Source: Mesorhizobium sp. Pch-S
Lineage (GTDB): Bacteria; Pseudomonadota; Alphaproteobacteria; Rhizobiales; Rhizobiaceae
Length of the DNA: 64,000 bases
NCBI RefSeq assembly: GCF_004136315.1
Contig: NZ_CP029562.1
Span: 5,913,501 to 5,977,500 of the forward strand
Direction of reading: 5' to 3'
Of the stretch, positions 40,115-52,049 are shown piece after piece. Position 1 is the first letter of the stretch. Every line of letters starts with the position of its first letter. Made by a program: the position numbers and the translations under genes. Below the pieces are notes generated by a model. The model made no database searches, was not told the DNA's origin, and saw only the letters and a program-made list of their open reading frames with translations.

Positions 40115-43100
40115 TCAGGCTGGAATCTTGACAATAATCTCGCTGGAACCGCCATCCTTCAGGTCGAAGGCGTTACCTTTCACCTTGGCACCATCAACCT
40201 CCAGAGAGATGGTCTTTGTGCCCTTGGCGCGCACCACACGGACGTCGTGCTCGGTGCCGCCGATCTTGAGCTTCGCCGAATAACCTTCCCATTCCTTGGG
40301 CAGCTTCGGCGTGATCTCGATGCGGTTGCCACGCCGCTCGATGCCGAGGATCCCCTCCACAGCGGCACGATAGAGCCATCCTGCAGAGCCGGTGTACCAG
40401 GTCCACCCGCCACGGCCGCCCTTGCCCTCGCCGGCATAGATGTCGGCCGCCACCACATAGGGTTCGACGCGGTAATGTTCGGCAGCCGCGTCATCCAGGG
40501 CGTGATTGACCGGGTTCAGCATGGAGAAGCAACGATAGGCTTCGTCGGTTCGGCCCATTTCAGCCAGCGCGATGACGAACCAGGTCGCAGCGTGCGTATA
40601 TTGGCCGCCGTTTTCACGCACGCCCGGCGGGTAGCTCTTGATGTAGCCCGGATCCTTCTCCGTCTTGGAGAAGGGTGGCGTGAACAGCTTCACGATCTTG
40701 AGCTCGTCGTCGACAAGATGTTTGACCGCCTGATCCATCGCCGTCTGGGAACGGGCCGGATCGCCCTCGCCCGACAGCACGCTCCACGATTGCGCGATCG
40801 AGTCGATCTTGCATTCGTCGGACCTGCGCGAGCCGAGCGGCGAGCCGTCGTCGAAACTGCCGCGGCGGTACCACTCACCGTCCCAGGCTGCATTCTCCAG
40901 CGCCCGCTTCAGGCTGGCCGCATGCGCTTCCCAGGCCTTGGCACGCTTGGCATCGCTTTGCGACTTGGCCACCGGGGCAAAATCGGTGAGCGTCCTCAGC
41001 AGGAACCAGCCCAGCCAGACGCTCTCGCCCTTGCCGCCGATGCCGACGCGGTTCATGCCATCGTTCCAGTCGCCACCGAGGATCAGTGGCAGACCATCGG
41101 TACCGGTTCTCTGGACAGCAAGATCCAGTGCCCGCGCGCAGTGCTCGTAGAGCGGAGCAGTCGTCTTGGAGACCTGAGGTTCGAAGAAGGAGTCATGCTC
41201 GCCTTCAGCCAGCGGCTTGCCCTCGATGAACGGCAGCGCCTCCTTCAGGATCGCCTTGTCGCCCGTCACCAGTATGTAGCGCGACACCGCATGAGCCAGC
41301 CAGACGACGTCGTCCGAGATCATGGTGCGAACGCCGGCGCCGGTGCGAGGCAACCACCAATGCTGCACGTCGCCTTCGGCGAATTGCCGCCGGGCTGCGT
41401 TCAGGATCTGCTCGCGTGCCAGTGACGGGTCATGGGCCAGCAAGGCGAGCGTGTCCTGAAGCTGGTCACGGAAACCGAAGGCGCCGCTCGCCTGATAGAA
41501 AGCCGAACGCGCACGGATACGGCAGGCCAGCGCCTGGTAGGGCAGCCAGTGGTTGACCATGGCATTGAGCGCCTTGTCAGGCGTCTCGACCTGGATCGTG
41601 TCGAGGAAGCCGCGCCAGCTGCTTTCGTTCTCGGCAAGCCGCTTGTCGAAATCCTTGGCGCGATGCGTCTTTACCAAGGCACTCGCTTCTTCGGCGGACC
41701 CCGCATCCCCCATCAGCCAGAGCAAGGTGACATCGCCACCCGCCGGGATTTCGACGTCACGCGCCAACGCTGCGCACGGGTCGTCGCCGGCCTCGACACG
41801 ACCCGACAAGGCGGCGCCGGTGACGACGGATTGCGGCGTTACCGTGCTGCCGTCACGGCCAAGGAATTCCTGTCGATCGGCCGTGAACGACTGCGGCTCA
41901 CGATCGCTGGCCAGGAACGCCACGCGGTCGCTGAAGTCGAGCCCATAAGGGTTCTGCGCCAGGAGCGCCCCAGTGGCCTCGTCCCGTTGCGAAAGGATGG
42001 TGGCAGCCGTCTTCGAACGATGACTGCCCAGAACCCATTCGGCATAAGCGTAGATACGCAACCTGACGGGTGCCGAGCCTGCGTTCTGGACACGCAGGCG
42101 CGAAATGCGTACCGGGTCGGCAGGATCGACGACGTGGGTCAGATCCATCGACAGTGCACCACGCCTGGTGCGGAACGTCGAGAAGCCCTGCCCATGCCAG
42201 GCTTCGTAGACCATGGCCGGGTCGCGCAGCATCGCGGCCGTCGGTGAATAAGATTCACCGCTGCCGAGATCGTGGATGTAGATGCCTTCACCCGGGCGGT
42301 TCGTGACCGGGTCATTCGACCACGGCGTCAGCTGATAGTCGCGACTGTTGCGGCTCCAGGTGAACCCGGCACCTTCCGCCGAGGTATGGAACCCGAAAGC
42401 CTCATTGGAGACCACATTGATCCAGGGCTGCGGCGTCGAACGTTCGCCCGTCAGGCGAACGACGTAGTGGCGGCCATCTCCGTCAAAGCCACCGTAGCCG
42501 TTCCAATAGTCGAGTCCGTTGCCATCAGCAGCTGTCGCAGCTTCCTTTTTGGTCGGTTTGCGCAATGCCGGCACAGGCACCTCGCGAAGCGCTACGGCGC
42601 CACCGGGATGCAACGCGTCGCGCGCCTGGATCGCCGCGGTCTCGGCGCGCTCGATCTGGTCGAAGATCGTGCCGTTGCGGGTATGCAGCACCACGCGCGC
42701 GACAGCGAGCAGCGTCTTGTAGGTGGTCTCGTCCATCAGATCGCGGCGTACCGCGAAGATGTGCTGACGCGAACCGAACTCATTGCCGCGCAGGCGGCTG
42801 TTCTCGCACAGCGCATCGATCGCCTGCTGCAGGTCCTGCACATAGGACGATGCCTGCTCGTTGACGATGACGAGATCCGCGGTCATGCCGCGTGCCCGCA
42901 TGTATTCCTGGAAGCGCAGTGCCTCGGCAACGATCTCCAGATCGGCAACGTCGCCGATACGCACGGCAAAGATCGGGAAGTCACCCGAGATACTGGTCGG
43001 CCACAGGCTCGACTGGCGACCGAGCCCCGGCGCGATCGCGTCGGAGGGCAGACGCAGGAACGGATCCGGATAGATCAGATAACGCGCGAGCTTCTGCACG

Positions 43101-46100
43101 TTGGAAGCATCCGTCAGGCTCAAGCCCATATGGCGGGTCTGCACCTGCGAGCGGGTCCAGGCCAGCATCGACTGGCGGGCGAAACTCTCGGCATGGTCAA
43201 GCCGCGCGATCGCCTCGTCCAGCTCCGTACGGCTGGCCCCAGTGACGGTCCAGAACGTGAGCGATATCTTCTTGTTCGCCGGTACCCGCACTCGACGCCG
43301 CAGCGCTGCAACGGGATCCAGCGTGAACCCGGCATGGCCCTCCAGTCGAGCACCCGGATCGAAAGCAGCGGCATCGGCTATGGTGCGGCCGCGGCCAATG
43401 AAGGCACGGCGATCGGTCTCGGCCTCGCCATCGCGGGCAAGCCCGGACGGATCGGTGACGAAATGCGCCGCCGCGATGTCCGGATCTCCGGCATCACGCT
43501 TGCGGCGCGTTGCGAAGATGGCGTTGTTGTTCGGTGCGATCTCGGTCTCGATGAACATCTTGGAGAAGGCAGGATGCGCATAGTCCGCTGCCTCCTGACC
43601 AAGCACCAGTTCGGCGAACGAGGTCACCTCGATATGCCGGTCGGTGGCACCATCGTTGTAGAGCGTGACCCGCCTGCCCTCGCCATTGCCTTCCGAAATG
43701 ACGATGCATTCAACCTCAGAGCGCAACGAGTGCACGGTCTTGATGAAGGTCGCCTTGTCGTCCGAGAACTGTGCCTGCGCGGTTTCACCCGGCGCACGCT
43801 TCGGCTCGACCGTCGCCGACCACCAGTCGCCGGTGTCGGCGTCGCGCAGGAAGATGTAGGAGCCCAGCCGGTCCTCGACCGGATCCGGCTGCCAGCGGGT
43901 GACGGCAAAGTCGCCCCAGCGCGAGTAGCCCGAACCGGTCGCCGTCACCATGACGGAGTAGCGACCATTCGACATCAGGTTGGTGGCGCGCAGCGCCCAG
44001 GCCGGATCCAGCACCACGCGCATGTCGGGGGTCTGCGCCTCGGTCTCGTCGGCGACAGCCTGTTCCTCCGCGTCGGTGCGCACCGTGTCGGCCGGAATCT
44101 CGCGCGGCGCCTTCTCCTGCAGCAGCAGTTCGGCGGACTCGATCACCGGGTCGCTGTGAAAGCGATCACGCAGGCGTCCTTCGAAGACGGCATCGGCGAT
44201 GGCCGCGATCGACATGCCGGAATGGTGTGCGAAGTAGTTCTGCACGACCGCGCAGGTCGCGCCTTCCGGTACGCGCTGCGGCGTGAAGTCGACGGCATCG
44301 TAGTAGCCGTGGCGGCCAAGTGCCCCGATCTCCTTGAGGCGTTTCAGATTGGCAACGGCCTCGCGCGGCAGAAACTGCGCGCTGAGGATGGTCGCATAAG
44401 GAGCGATGACCGTGTTCTGGCCGAGACCACGCTTGAGACCGAGGCCAGGCACACCAAAGTTGGTGTACTGATAGTTCATCTCGCGGTCCCGGGCATTGTA
44501 TGCGGCTTCGGAGATGCCCCACGGCACTCCCTTCGAGCGGCCATACTGGATCTGTCGCTTGATGATGAGCTGGCTGGTCTGGTTGAGGATCGAGCCCTGC
44601 GGCTCCTTCATCACCAATGGTGGCATCAGATATTCGAACATCGAGCCGGACCAGGACATCAGCGCGCCCCGGAAACCGATCTCGACGATCGGGCGGCCCA
44701 GGCGGAACCAGTGTTCGGTCGGCAGGTCGCCCTTGGCGATGGCGAACAGGCTGGTCAGGCGACATTCGGAAGCGAGCAGGTCGTAGCAGGCCTCGTCAAG
44801 CTGGCGCTCCTCGACGCGGTAGCCGATCGACAGCAGCTTGCGGTCCTGCCGCAACAGGAAGCCGAATTCCATCTCGAAGGCGTAGCGGCGGGTGCGTTCG
44901 TGCAGTTCGAGCAGCTTGGCACGCATGGCCTGGACCGACTTTTCGTCGGCCTGGGCATCCTGCACATGCGCCTCGCAGGTGGCTTCCAGCCGTGCGGCCC
45001 AGTCGACGATGATGTCGCTGGCGGTCGACTTGGCCTCGGCGTGGATGGCTGCGGCGAGCTTGCGGATCTCCCCTGCGAGCACCGTCAGGTTGACGGTGCG
45101 AGCCAGGGCCATCTCCGGCTGTGCCTTGATCGTGCGCACGGCGCGGCGCATGCCATCCAGCCGATCGGCGAGACGTTGACGCAACGGCCTGAGCTGACGG
45201 CGGTCATCCGGCAATTCGTCGAGGCTTTCGTCCAGGATTGCGACGGTGTCCAGCACGCCTTCGACGTCGCCATGCAGGTGCACGGATGGTGCCTCGGCCC
45301 ATTCGGTGCAGGTCGCGGCGACCGTGACCAGATGGCCGGCCAGATTGCCGCTGTCGACCGCTGAGATGTAGGTCGGGCGCAGCGGATTGAGCGTCGTCGT
45401 CTCGTACCAGTTGTAGAGATGGCCACGGCTGCGCTCCATGCGCTCGATGGTCGACATGGTGGCATCGATGCGCGCGATCGCTTCCGAAAGACTGATCCAG
45501 CCGAAATCGCGCGCCGAGACGACCGACAGCAGGTAGACGCCGATGTTGGTGGGCGAGGTGCGCGAGGCGACGACCGGCTTCGGGTTTTCCTGGAAATTGT
45601 CCGGCGGCAGATGGTTCTGTTCAGCCGTGACGAAATTCTCGAAGTAATGCCAGGTGCGGCGGGCGGCGATACGCAGCGCATGCACATCCTGCGGCAGCAG
45701 GTGCAGCCTGTCTTCCGTTTCGGCCGAGCGGCTGACCAGCCAGGCGAATGCCGGCGATCCGATCCAGAACAGCGCGAAGGCAAAGGCGACGAACGCGCCG
45801 GTGGAATCATCGAGAACCGGGATGGCGAGCCCGACGGCGCCGATGATCACGGCACCATACATCATGGAATAATAGGAGCCGATGTCGTTGCCGCTACCCT
45901 GATGCGCCTGCGAGGCAGTGCGCCATTCGAGCAGGTTCTTGCGGCTGACGAAGAGACGATAGAGCGTGCGGATGATGGCATCTCCCATCATCCAGGCCTG
46001 GTGCGCCATCAGCACGATCTTCAGCGCCACCATCGCAGTACCGAAGGCGATGTCATGCACGAGCGCGGAGAAATGACCGCGCGGCGTGGCATCGCTGTTC

Positions 46101-48718
46101 TTGGGGATGATCGCGTTGACGATGTCGAAGGTGGGCGCCATGAACAAAGTCAGGATCAGCAGACCCTGCCACTGGGCGGCCTGTGTGAAGGGCAGCAGCG
46201 TCCAGCCAGCGATCGCTGCCATCACCCAGAAGATCGGGGTCAGCGAACGACGCAGATTGTCGATCATCTTCCAGCGCGATAGCGCCGGAACGCCCGAGCG
46301 TGGATCAAAGATGAAGCTCAGCAGCTGCCAGTCACCACGGGCCCAGCGATGGGTGCGTGAAGCGTCGACCCAATAGCGGGTCGGATAATCCTCGACCAGT
46401 TCCACATCCGTGACGAGTGCCGAGCGGGCCAAAGCGCCCTCGAGCAGATCGTGACTGAGCACGGTGTTGTCTTCGATACGCCCCTTGAGGGCCGCCTCGA
46501 AGGCGTCGACATGGTAGAGGCCCTTTCCGGTGAAGGAACCGTCGCCGAACACGTCCTGATAGAGATCGGAAACGGCGAAGACATAGGGATCGAGACCGCG
46601 ATTGGCCGAGAACACGCGCTGGAAGAACGACGCTTCGTCGCCCGTGGTGAGAGAAGGCGTGATGCGCGGCTGCATGATCGCGTAGCCGGCCGTGACCCTG
46701 CGCTTCTCCGCATCGAAATGCGGCTTGTTCATCGGGTGGCACATCTTGCCGATCAGTTTCGAAACGGCATCGCGCGTCGTGCGGGTGTCGGCGTCCAGCG
46801 TCATGACATGCACGACGTTTTCAGGCAGCGGCGTTTCCAACGGTAGGAAGGTGGTGTCCTTGTCGCCACGCAGCAAAAGGTTCAGTTCGTGCAGTTTGCC
46901 GCGCTTGCGCTCCCAGCCCATCCAGCGACCCTGTGCAGGGTTGTAGAGGCGGCGGCGGTGCAGCAGGTAGAAACGCGGAGCACCCTCGGTCGGATAACGC
47001 TGGTTGAGTTCCGCGATCTGACTGCGGGCAAATTCCAGGATTTCCGTATCGTTCGTGCTGATCTCCGATCTGCTGTCCGGCCAATCCGACAGCAGCGCGA
47101 AATGAAGTTCACCCGACATGTTGGCGAGGTGGTGCACTTCGATGTTGCGGACATTTTCCTCGACATCGTCGCGTGAGCCGATCAGCGATGGCACGACGAC
47201 AAGGGTTCGCGCCTCAGCCGGAATGCCGTCCTTGTACTCATAGCCGACGAGACGTGTCGGCTTGAGGAACAGGAGGAAGACGGTGTTGAAAAACGCCAGC
47301 GCACCTTCGCTCGCCGGCACCGCGAACAGCACCAGCATCAGCGTTATGCCCCATAGCGGCAGTCCCAGCGCTGCCAACGCGCTGCCCGACAACCACAGCA
47401 GAAGCGCCGTCAGCAGGAAGACAGGCAGTACGATGCCCAGCCATCCGGTCTTGCGGAAAGCGCGCAGGAAACTGCGCGCCAGGCTTGGCGAATAGCCTAT
47501 CGCCTTTTCGAGTTCGGGCCGGCGCGAGCCAACGAGGAAGAAGCCGATGTCGGTGCCGTCGGCAGCATCCGCAGATTCGCCCGCGGCTTCCTTGGCCGCC
47601 GCCGCCATGTCGGTTGCCTGTTCGGCGACGCGGTATTCGGACTGCTTCGAACGTTTGGCGAGATCCTCGATCTCGGTGCGGTATTGATCCCTTGAAGGGA
47701 AATCGAGCTCGCTGAAATTGGTCCGTTCACGCAACAGCGCATCGATGCGGCTGACGCCTTCGAACCAGATCGTCCAGTCGACGTCGTTGATCAGCCGGAG
47801 GCCGCGGATGATGTTGCCGGTGGTGACGTTGCCGCTCGACAGGGTCTGATGCTCGGCAATAGTGATTTTTTCAGCGTCGGTGCCGGACTTTTCCAGTTCT
47901 GCTTCCAGCCATTCGAGCGCCCTGCCGGCATTCTGCGAGCCGTCGCGCAGGCGGTAGAGAAGCTGGGTTGCAAACGAGGTGTCGGCAGCCTGGGCCTGGT
48001 ATTTGTCCAGGATCGCCTGCCGGTCAGCACTGTCACCGGCGGCCAGCACGCGGTCGGCGACGTCGTTGGCGATGAGGCGCAGGTCCCGCGAGCGATTGAC
48101 CCGAACGGCGAGCCGGCGAAGGTTCTCGATCAGCACGAAACGCAGCAGCGATGGCAAGGCCCAGATCTCGCCGATCTTCATCGGTTCGACCGACTGGAAG
48201 CCCTCGACGATCGCCTTGAACATCTGCGCCGAGACAGAACTGTCCGAATGGGCGACATAAGCCCACGCCAGCGCCAGGGCGCGCGGCACGCTGACGCTGT
48301 CTGAGAGCTTCAGAGTCGGCAATTGCCTGTAGAAGCGGCGCGGCAGGTCTCGCTTGATCTGATAGATCGTCTCCTCGACCAGATAATTGTTGTCGAGAAG
48401 CCACTGTGCGGCTGGCGTAACCGTTTCGCCCCTTGCCTGGGCGGCGTTGGTCAGTTTGTAGACCTCAAGGATCTTCTTGGCGCTTTCGCGGATGCGCTTC
48501 TGGAAATCGAAGGGTTGCAGGCCGGCAAGATCGGAGACGTCGCCTCTGGCGAGGCTTTCACCCAGTGCCCGCAACCGGTCTTCAGGCAGAAACTGTGACC
48601 GGATCGGCTCTTCCGCTGTGGCGGGGAAACGCGCTGTGCGGTCCGGATCTCGGCGGGGCTGGTCTGAATATTCATCAAGCAATCCGTGCGGTGGGGACCG
48701 GTCGCGGCGCGACCGCAT
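40115..48718 (-). CDS. ndvB: cyclic beta-1,2-glucan synthase NdvB/ChvB
   Basis: This giant enzyme has about 2,867 residues from ATG 48718 (S. meliloti NdvB about 2,830). It uses UDP-glucose to build, elongate and cyclise beta-1,2-glucan in the inner membrane, for osmotic adaptation and host infection. The N-terminal part is a GT84 glycosyltransferase with DADTRTTRDA near 641 and the RW motif THRWARGDWQ near 789, among membrane segments at about 420-490 and 830-990. The C-terminal part holds GH94 phosphorylase-like repeats that fix chain length, with catalytic GGDWNDGMNRVG near 2,553. The start is uncertain: ATG 48718 has only GGGGA very close, and a 7-bp hairpin (48699-48715) follows it. TTG 48682 is an alternative, and the open frame reaches 48829. 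Confidence 0.95.
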   Translation of the reverse strand: MRSRRDRSPPHGLLDEYSDQPRRDPDRTARFPATAEEPIRSQFLPEDRLRALGESLARGDVSDLAGLQPFDFQKRIRESAKKILEVYKLTNAAQARGETVTPAAQWLLDNNYLVEETIYQIKRDLPRRFYRQLPTLKLSDSVSVPRALALAWAYVAHSDSSVSAQMFKAIVEGFQSVEPMKIGEIWALPSLLRFVLIENLRRLAVRVNRSRDLRLIANDVADRVLAAGDSADRQAILDKYQAQAADTSFATQLLYRLRDGSQNAGRALEWLEAELEKSGTDAEKITIAEHQTLSSGNVTTGNIIRGLRLINDVDWTIWFEGVSRIDALLRERTNFSELDFPSRDQYRTEIEDLAKRSKQSEYRVAEQATDMAAAAKEAAGESADAADGTDIGFFLVGSRRPELEKAIGYSPSLARSFLRAFRKTGWLGIVLPVFLLTALLLWLSGSALAALGLPLWGITLMLVLFAVPASEGALAFFNTVFLLFLKPTRLVGYEYKDGIPAEARTLVVVPSLIGSRDDVEENVRNIEVHHLANMSGELHFALLSDWPDSRSEISTNDTEILEFARSQIAELNQRYPTEGAPRFYLLHRRRLYNPAQGRWMGWERKRGKLHELNLLLRGDKDTTFLPLETPLPENVVHVMTLDADTRTTRDAVSKLIGKMCHPMNKPHFDAEKRRVTAGYAIMQPRITPSLTTGDEASFFQRVFSANRGLDPYVFAVSDLYQDVFGDGSFTGKGLYHVDAFEAALKGRIEDNTVLSHDLLEGALARSALVTDVELVEDYPTRYWVDASRTHRWARGDWQLLSFIFDPRSGVPALSRWKMIDNLRRSLTPIFWVMAAIAGWTLLPFTQAAQWQGLLILTLFMAPTFDIVNAIIPKNSDATPRGHFSALVHDIAFGTAMVALKIVLMAHQAWMMGDAIIRTLYRLFVSRKNLLEWRTASQAHQGSGNDIGSYYSMMYGAVIIGAVGLAIPVLDDSTGAFVAFAFALFWIGSPAFAWLVSRSAETEDRLHLLPQDVHALRIAARRTWHYFENFVTAEQNHLPPDNFQENPKPVVASRTSPTNIGVYLLSVVSARDFGWISLSEAIARIDATMSTIERMERSRGHLYNWYETTTLNPLRPTYISAVDSGNLAGHLVTVAATCTEWAEAPSVHLHGDVEGVLDTVAILDESLDELPDDRRQLRPLRQRLADRLDGMRRAVRTIKAQPEMALARTVNLTVLAGEIRKLAAAIHAEAKSTASDIIVDWAARLEATCEAHVQDAQADEKSVQAMRAKLLELHERTRRYAFEMEFGFLLRQDRKLLSIGYRVEERQLDEACYDLLASECRLTSLFAIAKGDLPTEHWFRLGRPIVEIGFRGALMSWSGSMFEYLMPPLVMKEPQGSILNQTSQLIIKRQIQYGRSKGVPWGISEAAYNARDREMNYQYTNFGVPGLGLKRGLGQNTVIAPYATILSAQFLPREAVANLKRLKEIGALGRHGYYDAVDFTPQRVPEGATCAVVQNYFAHHSGMSIAAIADAVFEGRLRDRFHSDPVIESAELLLQEKAPREIPADTVRTDAEEQAVADETEAQTPDMRVVLDPAWALRATNLMSNGRYSVMVTATGSGYSRWGDFAVTRWQPDPVEDRLGSYIFLRDADTGDWWSATVEPKRAPGETAQAQFSDDKATFIKTVHSLRSEVECIVISEGNGEGRRVTLYNDGATDRHIEVTSFAELVLGQEAADYAHPAFSKMFIETEIAPNNNAIFATRRKRDAGDPDIAAAHFVTDPSGLARDGEAETDRRAFIGRGRTIADAAAFDPGARLEGHAGFTLDPVAALRRRVRVPANKKISLTFWTVTGASRTELDEAIARLDHAESFARQSMLAWTRSQVQTRHMGLSLTDASNVQKLARYLIYPDPFLRLPSDAIAPGLGRQSSLWPTSISGDFPIFAVRIGDVADLEIVAEALRFQEYMRARGMTADLVIVNEQASSYVQDLQQAIDALCENSRLRGNEFGSRQHIFAVRRDLMDETTYKTLLAVARVVLHTRNGTIFDQIERAETAAIQARDALHPGGAVALREVPVPALRKPTKKEAATAADGNGLDYWNGYGGFDGDGRHYVVRLTGERSTPQPWINVVSNEAFGFHTSAEGAGFTWSRNSRDYQLTPWSNDPVTNRPGEGIYIHDLGSGESYSPTAAMLRDPAMVYEAWHGQGFSTFRTRRGALSMDLTHVVDPADPVRISRLRVQNAGSAPVRLRIYAYAEWVLGSHRSKTAATILSQRDEATGALLAQNPYGLDFSDRVAFLASDREPQSFTADRQEFLGRDGSTVTPQSVVTGAALSGRVEAGDDPCAALARDVEIPAGGDVTLLWLMGDAGSAEEASALVKTHRAKDFDKRLAENESSWRGFLDTIQVETPDKALNAMVNHWLPYQALACRIRARSAFYQASGAFGFRDQLQDTLALLAHDPSLAREQILNAARRQFAEGDVQHWWLPRTGAGVRTMISDDVVWLAHAVSRYILVTGDKAILKEALPFIEGKPLAEGEHDSFFEPQVSKTTAPLYEHCARALDLAVQRTGTDGLPLILGGDWNDGMNRVGIGGKGESVWLGWFLLRTLTDFAPVAKSQSDAKRAKAWEAHAASLKRALENAAWDGEWYRRGSFDDGSPLGSRRSDECKIDSIAQSWSVLSGEGDPARSQTAMDQAVKHLVDDELKIVKLFTPPFSKTEKDPGYIKSYPPGVRENGGQYTHAATWFVIALAEMGRTDEAYRCFSMLNPVNHALDDAAAEHYRVEPYVVAADIYAGEGKGGRGGWTWYTGSAGWLYRAAVEGILGIERRGNRIEITPKLPKEWEGYSAKLKIGGTEHDVRVVRAKGTKTISLEVDGAKVKGNAFDLKDGGSSEIIVKIPA
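48699..48715 (-). promoter_or_regulatory. hairpin at the start of ndvB
   Basis: CGGTCGC (48699-48705) and GCGACCG (48709-48715) form a perfect 7-bp stem with a 3-base loop just inside the annotated start. Depending on the true start it is either at codons 2-7 or in the leader, and would hinder ribosome loading. Confidence 0.35.
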
Positions 48719-48955
48719 CGTCCCCGGTGTCTGACATCGATTTACAGGTGATTGATTGCATAGCAAAGCGGGTCGAACGAGCTTGTCCAGTCTTCCCGTC
48801 AAGATTAGCGGACGTTGCCTTGCCGGCAACCGTGATACTCGCGCTCATGCTCACAACGGGAAGCAGCGAATGGCAAGGATTCCGGCAATTTCGTGATGGC
48901 GCAACCGCCCTGCCCGATATTTCGGGTCAGGTTCGATAACGCTTGGAGACAGCTT
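48719..48955. other. non-coding region between hutD and ndvB
   Basis: This stretch of 237 bp should hold the end of the hut message and the ndvB promoter. A weak hairpin, CCCGA and TCGGG around TATT, lies at 48913-48926. No gene and no clear operator is visible. Confidence 0.35.
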
Positions 48956-49531
48956 TTAATCGTTTTGGATGGAGATCAGGAAAAGTGTGGCATGCGCCAG
49001 AGGACGGAGTGACAAGGTCTGTCCCGCCCCGTCGAGCCACAATGTATCGCGAGCGCCAAGTGCGAGTGCTGGCGATTCGCCTATCTGAAGAACGCCTTCA
49101 TCGCAGAAGACGAGCGTGACAGTGGCTTGTGTGGTGAAGTCCAGCGGCTCAGACAGCGACAGGCGGCGCACCGTGTGGCGCACACGGCCACGACGGGTCA
49201 TCACATTGAGGTCGGTGATGGGCCCCGCCGGCAATGTCGCTTCGGTCGCGGCATCGGCGAGAAAGAACAACGGCTCGCTGGCACGCGTCAGCTCGACGGT
49301 TTCGTGGCCAGCGATGGAGAGCGTGATGCCCTCGCCTTCGAGGATGGAAAGCGTGCGGTCGATGCCGGAAAAAATGGAAAAGGGCCCTCCGGCCTCGACC
49401 CGCGCCATGGAGATGCGCCAGTCGAAATCATCCAGTCCGGCACCGGCCGGCGAGACGACGATCTCGGTCGTCGTCCCGCCGCCGTTCTTCCACGGCATGG
49501 ATCGATAGTCGCTGGCGCGGAGGATACGCAT
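48956..49531 (-). CDS. hutD: HutD/Ves family cupin
   Basis: The 191-residue cupin protein of the HutD family opens with LRASDYRSMPWKNGGGTTTE, the family hallmark. HutD occurs in many hut operons; its role is thought to be regulatory or protective, possibly by binding an intermediate, and is not settled. It is the last gene of the hutI-H-G-U-D operon. ATG 49531 is used; a GTG at 49534 precedes it directly, adjacent to the hutU stop. Confidence 0.88.
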   Translation of the reverse strand: MRILRASDYRSMPWKNGGGTTTEIVVSPAGAGLDDFDWRISMARVEAGGPFSIFSGIDRTLSILEGEGITLSIAGHETVELTRASEPLFFLADAATEATLPAGPITDLNVMTRRGRVRHTVRRLSLSEPLDFTTQATVTLVFCDEGVLQIGESPALALGARDTLWLDGAGQTLSLRPLAHATLFLISIQND

Positions 49532-49534
49532 CAC

Positions 49535-51211
<1,677 letters not shown>

Positions 51212-51230
51212 GCGAATGCTCCCTCGAAAA

Positions 51231-52049
51231 TCAGGCCTTCGCCCAGTTGAGTGCGGTCGTCAGTATCTCGGTCAGTGTCTTGCGCATCGGCGCAGCAAAA
51301 TCCGGGTCGTAGCGGCTCGGCCAGTTCGCCTGATCCACCCTGCCCTCAGGCTCCAGCATGTAACCACGGCAGGAAAGCTCCATCTGCAGGGCGTGGACGC
51401 CGTCTTCAGGCTTGCCGTGATGACGCGTGATCCAGCCACCTTTGAAGCGGCCGTTGACCACAAAGGGGCGCCCAGTCGCAGCCATGATGTCGGCCACCTG
51501 CTTCTCCAGTTCAGGGTCCGTGCTCTTGCCGGAATTGGTGCCGAGGTTGAACAGCGGCAGCCTCCCCTCGAACAGCCGGGGAATGACCGAACGGATCGAG
51601 TGGCAATCATAGAGCACAATCTTGCCGTGCAGACCGCGTAGCCGGGTGATCTCGGATTCCAGCGCCACGTGGTAGGGTTCGAAGTAGGTTTTACGGCGCT
51701 CGGCGACATCGTCGGCGTTCGGTTCTCGTCCCGCCTTATAGAGCGGCTCGCCATCAAAAGTCGTCGTCGGGCAAAGCTCGGTCGTGGCCTGGCCCGGATA
51801 CAGCGAAACCCCCGACGGATCGCGGTTCACGTCGATGACGGAACGCGAGATGCCGGTGCGCACGACGGTCGCACCGAGATCGGCCGCGAAGTCATAGAGC
51901 TTTTCGATCCACCAGTCGGCATCGCGGCGGGCCAGCCAGGGCGAAACGAAACGATCGTCGAGCCCGGCCAGGTCGAGACCGGTGTGCGGAATGCTGACCA
52001 GCAGCGGCGCATCGCCGCGCTGGACCTCGAGCCATGCAGGCTGGGTCAT
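51231..52049 (-). CDS. hutG: N-formylglutamate amidohydrolase
   Basis: The 272-residue protein of the N-formylglutamate amidohydrolase family has [26 protein letters not shown] and [14 protein letters not shown]. It releases formate and glutamate in the last step of the five-enzyme hut route that HutF starts. It overlaps hutH by 4 bases. The presence of both HutF and HutG settles the branch of the pathway. Confidence 0.95.
   Translation of the reverse strand: MTQPAWLEVQRGDAPLLVSIPHTGLDLAGLDDRFVSPWLARRDADWWIEKLYDFAADLGATVVRTGISRSVIDVNRDPSGVSLYPGQATTELCPTTTFDGEPLYKAGREPNADDVAERRKTYFEPYHVALESEITRLRGLHGKIVLYDCHSIRSVIPRLFEGRLPLFNLGTNSGKSTDPELEKQVADIMAATGRPFVVNGRFKGGWITRHHGKPEDGVHALQMELSCRGYMLEPEGRVDQANWPSRYDPDFAAPMRKTLTEILTTALNWAKA

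Noticed and set aside
40034..41425. 463-codon plus-strand frame
   Set aside because: It is antisense to the GH94 part of ndvB.
42272..45364. 1030-codon open frame on the plus strand inside ndvB
   Set aside because: It is antisense to ndvB, has the Arg/His/Gly/Asp-rich composition typical of frames opposite GC-rich genes, and shows no family motif.
48451..48678. 75-codon minus-strand frame starting at the ATG inside the ndvB head
   Set aside because: It overlaps ndvB in another frame in a region where the ndvB frame carries the conserved N-terminal domain.
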